Made by a program: the position numbers and the translations under genes. Shown piece after piece: positions 41,868 to 52,486 of a DNA stretch of 64,000 nt (positions are counted from its first letter, which is position 1; each line of letters opens with the position of its first letter). The notes beneath the pieces are model-generated. The model was not told where the DNA came from, did not search any database, and was given only the letters and a program-made list of their open reading frames with translations. The DNA comes from Mycolicibacterium fluoranthenivorans (GTDB taxonomy: Bacteria > Actinomycetota > Actinomycetes > Mycobacteriales > Mycobacteriaceae): the NCBI RefSeq assembly GCF_011758805.1, contig NZ_JAANOW010000001.1, positions 744,001-808,000 of the forward strand, given 5' to 3'.

Positions 41868-43469
41868 ATGCGTGACCGGTTGATTCGATGGCTCGGCGCC
41901 CTGGCGGCGATGACGGCACTCACGGTCGCGCTGCTCGCCGGCGCGGTCACGGCCGCGGCCGACCCCGGATCGGAGCCGTCGGCGGGAAACGACAAGCCGG
42001 CCGCAGCGGGACAGCAGGACAGCCCGACGTCCACGTCGGATGAAGGCGTACAGCATCACCCGCGACCGGCCGGCGGCGGCGAGACACGCGGAGCGGCATC
42101 CGGGCACGATGGCGAACAGGCCCCGGAAGCCGAGAATTCCGGGACCGCGAAGAAGAAGGCCAGGGCAGCGCGCCGGAGTGTGGTCCGGAGTGTGGGCAAG
42201 GTGCAGCGCGACACCGCCAGCCGAGAGGACCACCCCGACGACCGGCCGACGCCACAGAAGCCCGCCGCCGCGGCGGCGGCCGTGGTGCAGAAACCCGCGG
42301 CGGTGGCCACGGTGCCGACGAGCACCGCCGCGGTCACCGAGAGTGCCGCCGACACGGTGCTGGCGCAGGCTGCTGCGCCGCGCCGCGCGACGCCGCTGGA
42401 TACTGTCGGTTCGGCGGTCCTCAGCGTCGTCATGGGACTCATCCAGTTCTTCGCCGGACCACCCGTGCTCCCTGCCGATGCCCACGTCACCGTGCGGACG
42501 TCGACGCTGCGTATCCCGGTCGCCGGCGGGCGTACCGTGACCGCCGATTGGTATTTCCCAGATACCGACGAACCACCCGCTCGCCTGATCTACCTGCAGC
42601 ACGGATTCGGTGCGGTCGGTTCGATGTACAGCCACACCGCTGCCGCCCTCGCGCAACGGACCCACAGCGTCGTGGTGGCGCCGACGATCACCTCGAACTT
42701 CCTCGCGTCCGACGGTGCCTGGCTGGCGGGCACCCCGATGCAACAGGCGGTCGCGGATCTGTTCGCCGGCAATCGCGATGCCCTGACGGCCAGCGCCTCC
42801 GCTGCGGCGGGACACGATGTCGTCCTACCCACCCGCTTTGCCCTGGTCGGTCATTCCGCCGGCGGCAGCCTGGTGATGGGCGCCGCGGCCGAGATGACCG
42901 AAAACGGTGCGATCGCCGACTTGACCGGAATCGTGCTGCTGGACTCGGTCGATATGAACGGCACGGTACCGCACGCGCTGTCCATCCTCACCGGCGCCAA
43001 TTACCGCCCTGTGATGGATATTTCGTCGGAGAGATACGTGTGGAACATGTTCGGCGCCGTCGGCGACGAACTCGAAGACGCCCGCCCGGGCCAGTTCAAC
43101 GGGGTGATGCTGACCGGTGGCCGCCACATCGACGGCCTCTACGGTGGCAACCCCGTCATCCAGGCCGCCGAATATCTGATCGCCGGGGTCTCGGCGCCGG
43201 AGAATGTGGCGGCAGTGCAGACGGTCGCGACCGGGTGGATCAATGATCTGTTCGCCGGTACCCGCGAGGGTTATTACCCAGCACCGCGTGAGACGATCGA
43301 TATCCCCACCGCCAACGGCACGGCCACCGCTGTGGGGTTGCCGTTCACCTCGACAACGCACATCCGGGCGACGCCGTGGGACCAGGTGTCCGACGTCATC
43401 CTGACCTGGATCGCGCGGGTGGCGCACTACGAATCGGACTCCGGATCAGTTGTGGCTCTTAAGGACTAG
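41868..43469 (+). CDS. Secreted alpha/beta hydrolase (lipase/cutinase-like)
   Basis: A 533-residue exported protein. The signal peptide (MRDRLIRWLG-LAAMTALTVALLAGAVTAAAD) has a cleavage-type AAAD end. Residues about 35-175 are a Pro/Ala/Glu-rich low-complexity linker; the hydrolase domain follows, with VGHSAGGS and nucleophile Ser330. The family resembles mycobacterial exported lipases or esterases. No operon partner. Confidence 0.83.
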   Translation: MRDRLIRWLGALAAMTALTVALLAGAVTAAADPGSEPSAGNDKPAAAGQQDSPTSTSDEGVQHHPRPAGGGETRGAASGHDGEQAPEAENSGTAKKKARAARRSVVRSVGKVQRDTASREDHPDDRPTPQKPAAAAAAVVQKPAAVATVPTSTAAVTESAADTVLAQAAAPRRATPLDTVGSAVLSVVMGLIQFFAGPPVLPADAHVTVRTSTLRIPVAGGRTVTADWYFPDTDEPPARLIYLQHGFGAVGSMYSHTAAALAQRTHSVVVAPTITSNFLASDGAWLAGTPMQQAVADLFAGNRDALTASASAAAGHDVVLPTRFALVGHSAGGSLVMGAAAEMTENGAIADLTGIVLLDSVDMNGTVPHALSILTGANYRPVMDISSERYVWNMFGAVGDELEDARPGQFNGVMLTGGRHIDGLYGGNPVIQAAEYLIAGVSAPENVAAVQTVATGWINDLFAGTREGYYPAPRETIDIPTANGTATAVGLPFTSTTHIRATPWDQVSDVILTWIARVAHYESDSGSVVALKD

Positions 43470-43497
43470 CGGAAGGCCTGTGCACTAGCATTGCGGC

Positions 43498-44361
43498 ATG
43501 AGGCTGGACGGTCAGCAGTTGGCAGCCTATGCGGCGGTCATCGAGCTGGGCAGCTTCGATGCTGCGGCCACCCGCCTGCACGTCACCCCCTCCGCGGTCA
43601 GCCAGCGCATCAAAGCCCTTGAACAGCGGGTGGGACAGGTGCTTGTGGTTCGCGAAAAGCCCTGCCGTGCAACATCGGCGGGCGTCCCCTTGCTGCGCCT
43701 GGCCGCCCAGACCGCGCTCCTGGAAGCCGAGGCACTCGCCGAGACGGGTGCTGGACCGCAGGAACACGTCAGGGTCGCCATCGCAGTGAACGCGGATTCC
43801 ATGGCAACCTGGTTCACCGATGTCTTCGCCGGCCTGCCCGGCATTCTGTTCGATATCAGGATCGAGGACCAGGACCATTCGGCGCGACTGCTGCGCGAGG
43901 GTGAGGTGATGGGCGCCGTCACCACCGAGCGTGCGCCGGTGTCCGGTTGCCGGACGCGGCCGCTGGGTGTCATGCGTTATATCCCGGTGGCCACCCCTGC
44001 CTACATCGACCGGCACCTGCCCGACGGATTCACCGCAAAATCGGCCGTCCAGGCTCCGTCGCTGGCCTGGAATCGCGATGATGCCCTGCAGGACAACCTG
44101 ATACGCAAGGTGTTTCGCCGCGAGGTGCGTCGGCCGGTGCACTACATCCCGACGGCCGAGGGATTCCGGGCGGCGGTACAGGCGGGGCTGGGCTGGGGGA
44201 TGTATCCCGAACAGTTGATCGGACCGGAGTTCGTCCGGATCGCCGAGGTGCATCTCGATGTGCCGTTGTACTGGCAGTGCTGGAAGCTGGACAGCCCGGT
44301 GGTCGACACCGTGACCGACGCGGTGCGGGCCGCGGCCGAGCGCCTGGGCCGGCGCCGTTAG
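43498..44361 (+). CDS. lysG: LysR-family regulator LysG (ArgP-like)
   Basis: A 287-residue LysR protein strongly resembling M. tuberculosis Rv1985c (LysG): LDGQQLAAYAAVIELGSFDAAATRLHVTPSAVSQRIKALEQ with the HTH (about 3-44), then VNADSMATWF, RIEDQDHSARLLREG and VPLYWQCWKLDSP. LysG activates the lysine/arginine exporter gene lysE. lysE is not adjacent here, unlike Rv1986 in M. tuberculosis. It begins 29 bases after the hydrolase stop. Confidence 0.9.
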   Translation: MRLDGQQLAAYAAVIELGSFDAAATRLHVTPSAVSQRIKALEQRVGQVLVVREKPCRATSAGVPLLRLAAQTALLEAEALAETGAGPQEHVRVAIAVNADSMATWFTDVFAGLPGILFDIRIEDQDHSARLLREGEVMGAVTTERAPVSGCRTRPLGVMRYIPVATPAYIDRHLPDGFTAKSAVQAPSLAWNRDDALQDNLIRKVFRREVRRPVHYIPTAEGFRAAVQAGLGWGMYPEQLIGPEFVRIAEVHLDVPLYWQCWKLDSPVVDTVTDAVRAAAERLGRRR

Positions 44362-44398
44362 GCGCTGCGTTATTCGGGCGTTGCGGCGCGCCGGGGTT

Positions 44399-44453
44399 CT
44401 ATGACGACTGTGATAACCGCAGCGTGAACTATGCTATGACGACCGTTATAGCG
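44399..44453. promoter_or_regulatory. Repeated operator before TetR (CTATGACGAC)
   Basis: CTATGACGACTGTGATAA (from 44399) and CTATGACGACCGTTATAG (from 44434) share a CTATGACGAC direct repeat 35 bases apart. The second is an 18-bp near-palindrome (14 of 18 positions). They precede the GTG 44463 start, so the TetR gene is probably autoregulated. Confidence 0.6.
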
Positions 44454-44462
44454 AGGAGTGTC

Positions 44463-45053
44463 GTGGCTGACAGCGCAGTGGATGCACGGATGCGCATGGT
44501 GGCGGGCGCGGCGGACATGATCGGGCGCCGCGGGGTGAACGCCACCAGCGTGCGGGAATTGGCGAAACACACCGGCGCCCCGCTGGGGTCCACCTACCAC
44601 TATTTCCCGGGCGGGAAGGGGCAGCTGGCGGCCGAGGCGGTCCGGTGGGCCGACGACCTCACCGCACGCATGCTGGCTCCGGCGATGGCTGCTGGGCCGA
44701 CCGAAGGCCTGGATGTGTTTCTCGGGATGTGGCGGAAGAAGTTGGTGGACAGTGACTTCCAAGCGGGATGCGTGGTTCTCGGCGTAGCGGTTGAGGCAAC
44801 GGCGGACGGGGAATCCGTGGCGCGCGACGCGGCGGTCTTCGCCTTCGGGAATTGGACATCGATCCTGGCCGGCGCGTTGCGGGAGCGCGATGTCGAACCT
44901 ACCCAGGCGTTGGGGACCGCGACACTGATCGTGGCCTCGGTGGAGGGAGCGGTGGCGATGTGCCGGGCTGAACGCACTACCCAACCGCTGGACACGGTGG
45001 GGCAGGAGCTGCACCGAGTCGTGCGGTCGGTGCTCGTCGAGGCCGCCGGATAG
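44463..45053 (+). CDS. TetR-family regulator
   Basis: A 196-residue TetR protein. The start GTG 44463 has AGGAG at good spacing and lies after the operator repeats; an ATG at 44436 would fall inside the operator. Helix-turn-helix: TSVRELAKHTGAPLGSTYHYFPGGKGQLAAEAV. It resembles the AcrR/LmrA group. The target is not identified beyond itself; no gene is divergent. Confidence 0.85.
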   Translation: MADSAVDARMRMVAGAADMIGRRGVNATSVRELAKHTGAPLGSTYHYFPGGKGQLAAEAVRWADDLTARMLAPAMAAGPTEGLDVFLGMWRKKLVDSDFQAGCVVLGVAVEATADGESVARDAAVFAFGNWTSILAGALRERDVEPTQALGTATLIVASVEGAVAMCRAERTTQPLDTVGQELHRVVRSVLVEAAG

Positions 45054-45103
45054 AGACTTGCCCGAGGCGTCGCGGGTGTCGGTTCGGCGAGGGGCGGGCT
45101 GCC

Positions 45104-46810
<1,707 letters not shown>

Positions 46811-47458
46811 CTATTGCCCCTGGGTGGGCCGGCGATCCAACTTTGAGACGAAGACCGCGGCCTGGGTGCGCCGGTGCATACCGAGTTTGGCGAGCAGCCG
46901 CGACACATAGTTCTTCACGGTTTTCTCCGCCAAGAACATTCGGGCCGCGATCTGCTTGTTGGTCAGCCCTTCGCCCAGCAGGTCCAGCAGGACCCGTTCC
47001 TGATCGGTGAGCCCGGACAACGGGTCTGCCTGTTCGGCCGAGCCGCGCAGCTTGGCCATCAGTGCCGCGGCGGCCCGGTTGTCCAACAGCGAACGGCCGG
47101 CTCCGACTTCCTTGATGGCCTGGGCGAGCTCCATCCCCTTGATGTCCTTCACCACATAGCCGCTCGCGCCGGCCAGGATCGCGTCCAGCATCGCCTCGTC
47201 GGAGGTGAACGAGGTGAGCATCAGGCACCGGAGGTCTGGCAGCTGGGACAACAGCTCTCGGCACAGTTCGATTCCGTTGCCGTCCGGCAGACGGACGTCG
47301 AGGACCGCGACGTCGGGACGCAACGCGGGGATACGTGCCAAGGCCTCGGACACCGAGCCCGCCTCGCCGATCACGTCGAGCTCGGGGTCGGAGTCCAGCA
47401 GGTCGATCAGTCCGCGCCGCACCACCTCGTGGTCGTCGACAAGAAATACAGAGACCAT
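46811..47458 (-). CDS. devR: DevR/DosR-like NarL-family response regulator
   Basis: A 215-residue regulator close in size to DosR (217). The receiver has Asp54 ([10 protein letters not shown]) and Lys104 (YVVKDIKG). The C-terminal LuxR helix-turn-helix is [51 protein letters not shown] precedes the ATG. Probable activator of the DosR regulon boxes at 48627, 48648 and 57096. It lies between acg and devS on the same strand. Confidence 0.92.
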   Translation of the reverse strand: MVSVFLVDDHEVVRRGLIDLLDSDPELDVIGEAGSVSEALARIPALRPDVAVLDVRLPDGNGIELCRELLSQLPDLRCLMLTSFTSDEAMLDAILAGASGYVVKDIKGMELAQAIKEVGAGRSLLDNRAAAALMAKLRGSAEQADPLSGLTDQERVLLDLLGEGLTNKQIAARMFLAEKTVKNYVSRLLAKLGMHRRTQAAVFVSKLDRRPTQGQ

Positions 47459-47510
47459 GGGCAGACCTTTCGCGAGAGACCCTGTGGTCACCATAGTGGC
47501 GGCATGGGTG

Positions 47511-47591
47511 CTTCGGGGCGAGCGAAGCGACGGGAATGAAACTTCGGGGCGAGCGAAGCGACGGGAATGGTACTTCGGGGCGAGCGAAGCG
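47511..47591. repeat. Three tandem 31-bp repeats, acg-devR spacer
   Basis: Two full 31-bp units and a 19-base third unit (starts 47511, 47542, 47573) share CTTCGGGGCGAGCGAAGCG, followed by ACGGGAATG in the first two. The preceding GGCATGGGTG is a weak further copy. Each has CTTCG/CGAAG arms that can form a small hairpin in RNA. They lie upstream of devR, after the acg stop. Confidence 0.85.
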
Positions 47592-47601
47592 GCTGGGTTG
47601 A

Positions 47602-48591
47602 TCAGATCGCCACACGCAGCACGTCGTGCAGCGGCCGGCGCGGCGTCGGCGGCGGCACTTCCTCCAGCGGAGGGGCAATGCCCAGTCGCACCACCACCTG
47701 CGGCGAAGCGCGATGGACCAAGGCCGCGACGATGTCCCGGCTGGCGGGCACCTCGGTCAGATGGCTCAGCGTGCACGACGACAACCCGGCCATGGTGGCA
47801 TCCAGCAGCACCGCAGACAGCGCCTCGCCGGCGGCGAGGACACCCTCTCGGGTGTCGTCGGAAGCGGAGATGACCAGCAGCCGTGCCTGATCTTCGCCGA
47901 CGTCGAGCCGGCGTTCCCGATTGTGCGTGATGGGGAAGGTCCGGCCGACGTCGACGCGGTCGGCCTCCTGCGCCGATACCAGCGAGGTGTGGGGGATGCC
48001 GTCGTTGACCTCGTACGGCGAAGTCCACCAGGTGATCTCGTGGTGATATTCGGAATCGTAGAGCCGCAGGGCGTCGGTGAGGTGGGAGGCCTCGGCCAGG
48101 GTCTCCCGGTCGGCGGGGTCGATCACGTCGACGGCGCACCCGGAGGGGTTGGCCGTGCTGTCGACGGCGGTACGCAACGTCGGTTCGAAGGCATCCCAGT
48201 CCGGCGGTGCGGCGAACGGCAACCGGTCGGTGCGCCGGTGCAAGATGGCGTCGGCCCGCCGGCGCTGAGCGACGGTGACCTCGGCCAGCCTGCTCAGGCG
48301 GATGTCCGCGATGCGGTGATGGTCGTCGGGGTCGGGATAGCGATCGACGTGGCTGGCATAGCCTGCGGCCGCCATGGCCACCCGGAAATGATCCAGGGCG
48401 ACGCCGCAGCTGAGCAGGGCCTGCCGGCCGTCGGCATCGGAGGCGACCAGGTGGTCGGGATCGATGAACAGCGACACGGTGCCGGACTGGACCACCCACC
48501 GCCACGGCTGGCTGTTGTGATACGACGGGGCCCGGCAGGCAAGGCGGACAGCCTCCTCGATGACGGTGACAGGGAGCAGTGTCGTCGGCAT
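47602..48591 (-). CDS. acg: Acg-like FMN-binding nitroreductase-fold protein
   Basis: A 329-residue protein closely resembling M. tuberculosis Acg (Rv2032): [74 protein letters not shown]. Acg is a DosR-regulon FMN protein that may store flavin rather than reduce nitro groups. The start is MPTTLLP at 48591. It lies upstream of devR-devS and has DosR-like boxes upstream. Confidence 0.88.
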   Translation of the reverse strand: MPTTLLPVTVIEEAVRLACRAPSYHNSQPWRWVVQSGTVSLFIDPDHLVASDADGRQALLSCGVALDHFRVAMAAAGYASHVDRYPDPDDHHRIADIRLSRLAEVTVAQRRRADAILHRRTDRLPFAAPPDWDAFEPTLRTAVDSTANPSGCAVDVIDPADRETLAEASHLTDALRLYDSEYHHEITWWTSPYEVNDGIPHTSLVSAQEADRVDVGRTFPITHNRERRLDVGEDQARLLVISASDDTREGVLAAGEALSAVLLDATMAGLSSCTLSHLTEVPASRDIVAALVHRASPQVVVRLGIAPPLEEVPPPTPRRPLHDVLRVAI

Positions 48592-48626
48592 CTCTCGATC
48601 CTGCTCCGCCGGCACGGCGCGCAGCA

Positions 48627-48661
48627 GGGCCAGAAGTCCTCAATTGCGGGACTTTCAGCGC
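48627..48661. promoter_or_regulatory. Tandem degenerate DosR boxes
   Basis: GGGCCAGAAGTCCT (48627-48640) and GGGACTTTCAGCGC (48648-48661) each keep a half of GGGACTWWAGTCCC. Their centres are 21 bases apart, two helical turns, as in DosR tandem promoters. They sit between the divergent acg and PPOX genes. Confidence 0.55.
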
Positions 48662-48698
48662 TATCGGGCGGCGGCCGGCGTCCATTAACGTGACCGCC

Positions 48699-49136
48699 AT
48701 GACGACTTCGGACGACTCGCCCATCACGGTGCTCAGCGCGGACGAGAGCTGGGATCTGCTGTCCTCGGTAACCTTGGGCCGGCTGGCGACCAGTGTCGGC
48801 GGACAGCCCGACGTGTTCCCGGTGAACTTCGTCGTCGCGCGGCGCCAGATCATCATCCGGACCGCGGAGGGCGCCAAGCTCACCGAGATCGTGCTCAACG
48901 ACCGGGTGGCATTGGAGGCCGACGACCACGGCCTGGAACACGCCTGGAGTGTGGTGGTCAAGGGGGTGGCCGAGGTGCTCGACACCGCGGCGGACATCGC
49001 CGCCGCCGACCGGGCCCAGGTGCTGCCGTGGACGGCCACCATCAAACAGCGCTATCTGAGGATCAACCCGGTCGAGATCAGCGGCCGCCGTTTTGTTTTC
49101 GGCACCGAACCGGAGTGGGGTTGCGGTCTGGGGTGA
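48699..49136 (+). CDS. PPOX-fold flavin-binding protein
   Basis: A 145-residue split-barrel protein of the pyridoxamine-phosphate oxidase-like superfamily: [27 protein letters not shown] and [14 protein letters not shown]. It resembles DosR-regulon proteins such as Rv0080. ATG 48699 lies 37 bases after the DosR-like boxes. Its 3' end overlaps the convergent TetR gene by 59 bases. Confidence 0.8.
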   Translation: MTTSDDSPITVLSADESWDLLSSVTLGRLATSVGGQPDVFPVNFVVARRQIIIRTAEGAKLTEIVLNDRVALEADDHGLEHAWSVVVKGVAEVLDTAADIAAADRAQVLPWTATIKQRYLRINPVEISGRRFVFGTEPEWGCGLG

Positions 49137-49755
49137 GGCGCGACGCCTCCAGGTAGGCCACGATCGCGTTGGACAGGCCTCGACGGGCCTCATCGAGGTC
49201 GATATAGCTGCCGAGCTGCCGCTCCGAGGTGATGCCGCGCATCGCCCCGGGGATGAACAGCGCCACCTCCCGCACCCGGGCCGGGTCGACATCGAGATCG
49301 GCAAAAGCCTTCTGGCAGGCTTCGATCCAGGTCCGCTGCCAGGACGCCAATTCCGACGCGGTCTGCGGGAACAGTCGCTCGAGTTCGGCGCGGTCGCGGG
49401 GGAGTGCCGCACGCAGATTCTCGATGGCGCGGGAGTCCGTCGCGGTCAGCCCGTCGTACATGACGTCGAGGATGGCCGAGACGCGCACGGCGAGCGGGCC
49501 GTGCGGCGCGGCCCGGGACGGTAGTTCGCCGCGCCGTTCGGCGGTGAAGCGCAGCACCGCCGCCCACAGCCCGTCGATATCGCCGAATTGGTATTTCACC
49601 GTGCCCCAGGTGGCCCCGGCGTCCTTGGCGATCCGATTACCCGATACCGACCCCGGCTCGCCGGACGCCAACGCGTGCAGCGCTGCCTCCAGCATGCTTT
49701 CGCGGGACGCTGCGCCGCGCCGGTTGGTGCGGCGTTCGGCGGCTTCGGTCATCAC
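49078..49755 (-). CDS. TetR-family regulator divergent from the KshA-like gene
   Basis: A 225-residue TetR protein. Helix-turn-helix: SVSGNRIAKDAGATWGTVKYQFGDIDGLWAAVL (about 36-68). Divergent from the Rieske gene, it probably controls the Rieske/DapB-like pair; an imperfect inverted repeat lies in the gap. Confidence 0.85.
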   Translation of the reverse strand: MMTEAAERRTNRRGAASRESMLEAALHALASGEPGSVSGNRIAKDAGATWGTVKYQFGDIDGLWAAVLRFTAERRGELPSRAAPHGPLAVRVSAILDVMYDGLTATDSRAIENLRAALPRDRAELERLFPQTASELASWQRTWIEACQKAFADLDVDPARVREVALFIPGAMRGITSERQLGSYIDLDEARRGLSNAIVAYLEASRLTPDRNPTPVRCRKQNGGR

Positions 49756-49773
49756 GCGAATGCTACGCGATGG

Positions 49774-49803
49774 TTGACTTTGATAGAACCCTCTGTGATT
49801 CTA
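49774..49803 (+). promoter_or_regulatory. Promoter and operator of the KshA-like gene
   Basis: TTGACT (49774-49779) and GATTCT (49797-49802, xANNNT) with a 17-base spacer place transcription at about 49809-49810, on the ATG: probably leaderless. TAGAA (49784-49788) and TTCTA (49799-49803) are inverted arms overlapping it. Confidence 0.5.
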
Positions 49804-49809
49804 GGGCTC

Positions 49810-50829
49810 ATGGCAAAACCGCCGCTATCCATGAAACCGACGGGCTGGTTCCAGGTTGCCTGGTCGGACCAGATCGGTGTGGGCGACGTACATGCGATGA
49901 AGTACTTCGGCACCGAAATGGTGGCCTGGCGTGCCGAATCGGGCCAGGTCACGGTGATGAACGCGTACTGCGAACACCTCGGCGCCCACCTCGGCTTCGG
50001 CGGCCACGTCGTCGGTGAGGTCATCCAGTGCCCGTTCCACGGCTGGCAATGGAACGCCGAAGGCCGCAACGTCTGCATCCCGTACGAACCACGTCCCAAC
50101 CGCGGTCGCCGTATGCGCACCTACCCGGTGGCCGAACTCAATCAGTCGATCTACATCTGGCATGACACCGAGGGACGCGAGCCCTTCTTCGACGTGCCCG
50201 ATGTGTTCGCCGCATTCGGGGACAGCAGCACCATCGCGGACTACTGGCCGCAACAGCGCCTGCACCGTGAAGCACTCGAGTTGCACCCGCAGTACGTCCT
50301 CGAAAACGGGGTCGACTTCGCACATTTCAAGTACGTGCATCAAACCCCGATCGTGCCGGTGTTCACCCGGCACGATTTTGCCGAGCCCACCTCGTATGTG
50401 GACTTCACCATCACGTTCGAAGGTGACGAGCAACAGTCGATAGACGATGTCCGCAGTGGCGTGGAGGCCATCAACGGCGGACTCGGCATCGCGGTGACCA
50501 AGAGTTGGGGGATGGTCGACAATCGCACCATCTCGGCCATCACGCCCGTCGACGACCGCACGTCCGACGTGCGCTTCATGGCCTACATCGGGCGGGTGCC
50601 CGGCAAGGATTCACCGAGGGCGGAGGCCAAGGCCGTCGCGTTCGGCGAGGAGATCATCCGTCAGTTCGCCCAGGACATCCACATCTGGAGTCACCAGCGC
50701 TATTCGGATCCGCCGGCGCTGTCGACCTCCGAATACGAGGGTTTCACGGCGATTCGCACGTGGGCCATGCAGTTCTATCCCGACGGCCGGGGCGGAAGCG
50801 CCGCGGACCTCGCACACCAGAAGGGTTGA
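49810..50829 (+). CDS. KshA-like Rieske oxygenase
   Basis: A 339-residue Rieske oxygenase of the 3-ketosteroid 9-alpha-hydroxylase (KshA)-type. The [2Fe-2S] ligands are Cys54-E-His56 and Cys74-P-F-His77; the iron motif NGVDFAHFKYVH follows. The substrate may be a steroid or another ring. The ATG has no Shine-Dalgarno sequence. The DapB-like gene follows after 7 bases; the oxygenase reductase is not nearby. Confidence 0.87.
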   Translation: MAKPPLSMKPTGWFQVAWSDQIGVGDVHAMKYFGTEMVAWRAESGQVTVMNAYCEHLGAHLGFGGHVVGEVIQCPFHGWQWNAEGRNVCIPYEPRPNRGRRMRTYPVAELNQSIYIWHDTEGREPFFDVPDVFAAFGDSSTIADYWPQQRLHREALELHPQYVLENGVDFAHFKYVHQTPIVPVFTRHDFAEPTSYVDFTITFEGDEQQSIDDVRSGVEAINGGLGIAVTKSWGMVDNRTISAITPVDDRTSDVRFMAYIGRVPGKDSPRAEAKAVAFGEEIIRQFAQDIHIWSHQRYSDPPALSTSEYEGFTAIRTWAMQFYPDGRGGSAADLAHQKG

Positions 50830-50836
50830 CAGGCAT

Positions 50837-51913
50837 ATGAATACACCGATCCGGGTATTCCAGGTGGCCACCGGCAACGTTGGCTCCGAGATGATCAAGC
50901 GGTACGCCGCGCAGTCCGAACTCGAACTCGTCGGCGTGCACTGCTACTCGCCCGAGAAGGTCGGACGGGACTCCGGTGAACTCGCGGGCGCAGCGCCGAA
51001 CGGGGTGATCGCCACCGGCACGATCGCCGAGATCATCGCGGCGAAGCCCGATGTGCTGACCTTTCACGGGGTGTTCCCCGATGAGGATCTGTATGTCCAG
51101 GTCCTGGAGGCGGGGATCGATATCGTCACCACCGCCGACTGGATCACCGGCCGGCACCGGGATACCAACCACCCGCACCCGTCCGGAAAGCCCGTCAGCC
51201 AAGTACTCGCCGAGGCGTGCGAGAAGGGTGGTGCCACGTTCTACGGCACCGGCATGAACCCCGGTCTGAACCAGATCCTCGGTGTGGTCTGCTCGGCCGA
51301 CGTCGCGGAGATCGAGAACGTCACCACCATCGAATCCGTCGACGTGTCCTGCCATCACAGTAAGGACACCTGGATCGAGGTGGGATACGGTCTGCCCGTT
51401 GATGATCCGTCGATTCCGGACAAGTTGCGCAAGTACACCGAGGTCTTCGCCGACAGCGTGCTGATGATGGCCGACTGCTTCGGACTCGAGCTCGACGAGG
51501 TCACGTTCAGCTACGAGCTCGGCGCATGCACCAAAGACGTCGACCTGGGCTGGTACGTGCTGCCGAAGGGTTCCCTGGGCGGCAACTACATCAAGTACCA
51601 GGGCATGGTCGACGGAGTGCCGCGGGTCGAGACGCATCTCGAATGGCAGATGACCCCGCATACGGATCCGAGTTGGGATATCAAGGGCTGCTACATTACT
51701 CAGATCAAGGGCGACCCGTGTGTCTACAACAAGCACATGATCTTCCCGAAACCGGGTGTGGACCTGTCGAACCCCGACAACTTCGCCTCGATCGGCATGA
51801 CGGTCACCGGTATGCCTGCGCTGCACGCCATCCGGTCCGTCGTCGCCGCTGCACCGGGGCTGCTCACCAGTGCGGACCTGCCCCTGCGCGGTTTCGCCGG
51901 CCGCTTCAAATAA
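50837..51913 (+). CDS. DapB-like NAD(P)-binding protein (paralogue 2)
   Basis: A 358-residue protein of the same family as 15.7 kb: RVFQVATGNVGSEMIKRYA, FYGTGMNPGLNQILGVV and a DLPLRGFAGRFK end. Here it is in an operon with a Rieske oxygenase (7-base gap) under TetR control. It may act on the oxygenase product; this is inference. Function unproven. Confidence 0.78.
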   Translation: MNTPIRVFQVATGNVGSEMIKRYAAQSELELVGVHCYSPEKVGRDSGELAGAAPNGVIATGTIAEIIAAKPDVLTFHGVFPDEDLYVQVLEAGIDIVTTADWITGRHRDTNHPHPSGKPVSQVLAEACEKGGATFYGTGMNPGLNQILGVVCSADVAEIENVTTIESVDVSCHHSKDTWIEVGYGLPVDDPSIPDKLRKYTEVFADSVLMMADCFGLELDEVTFSYELGACTKDVDLGWYVLPKGSLGGNYIKYQGMVDGVPRVETHLEWQMTPHTDPSWDIKGCYITQIKGDPCVYNKHMIFPKPGVDLSNPDNFASIGMTVTGMPALHAIRSVVAAAPGLLTSADLPLRGFAGRFK

Positions 51914-51967
51914 CCTGGGGCGCAGGTCCGCTCCGGTGCCGAAGGTGGGCGCCGCGCTCAGCGGTGA

Positions 51968-52279
51968 TCACGGGCACTGGCCGTTGTTGACGCAGGTCGC
52001 CGCCGCGGTGGCTTTGTAGGTGGGTGCCGCGAGCGAGATGGCCGGCGTCGACGCGGGAATCTCAGCTGTCGCGGTCGAGCCGAGCTTCATGTTCCCGGTG
52101 GCGTTGATCGTCATGGCCGGCACCACGGGCGACGAATAGGTGCCGGTGGTCGAGGAATCCCCCGACCCGCCGGCGACGATGGTGGACGGCGCTGCGCTGC
52201 CGATGACGTCGATCAACAGGCCGACGGCGATCGCCCCGCCGCCGACCACTGCACACACTCGTTTCTGGAAATCCTGCAT
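51968..52279 (-). CDS. Small exported protein of unknown function
   Basis: A 103-residue protein. The N-terminus (RVCAVVGGGAIAVGLLIDVIGSAAP) is a signal or anchor helix; the mature part is Ser/Thr/Ala-rich and ends TCVNNGQCP, two Cys that could form a disulfide. A strong AAGGAGCGGAG precedes ATG 52279. No family recognised. Confidence 0.7.
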   Translation of the reverse strand: MQDFQKRVCAVVGGGAIAVGLLIDVIGSAAPSTIVAGGSGDSSTTGTYSSPVVPAMTINATGNMKLGSTATAEIPASTPAISLAAPTYKATAAATCVNNGQCP

Positions 52280-52486
52280 CTCCGCTCCTTCACACGATGC
52301 CGATGATGCAAGGATCAAGAGGGTTCCAGTACCCGGCATTCCCGGAAAATCGCTGCATCAGCAGGCTTTACGGATACTTGCAACCGACGGGCAGCGTTCG
52401 GGTTTCCCGCAGTGGCATCGCGGCCCCGGTCCCGCTCGCCGCTTCCGGTGACCTACTGATTAGCCTGTCAAAGGATCCCGGGTAAA

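Noticed and set aside
46811..49045. One very long leftward frame joining devR and acg regions
   Set aside because: It reads out of frame through acg and the 31-bp repeats; only its devR portion is a real gene.
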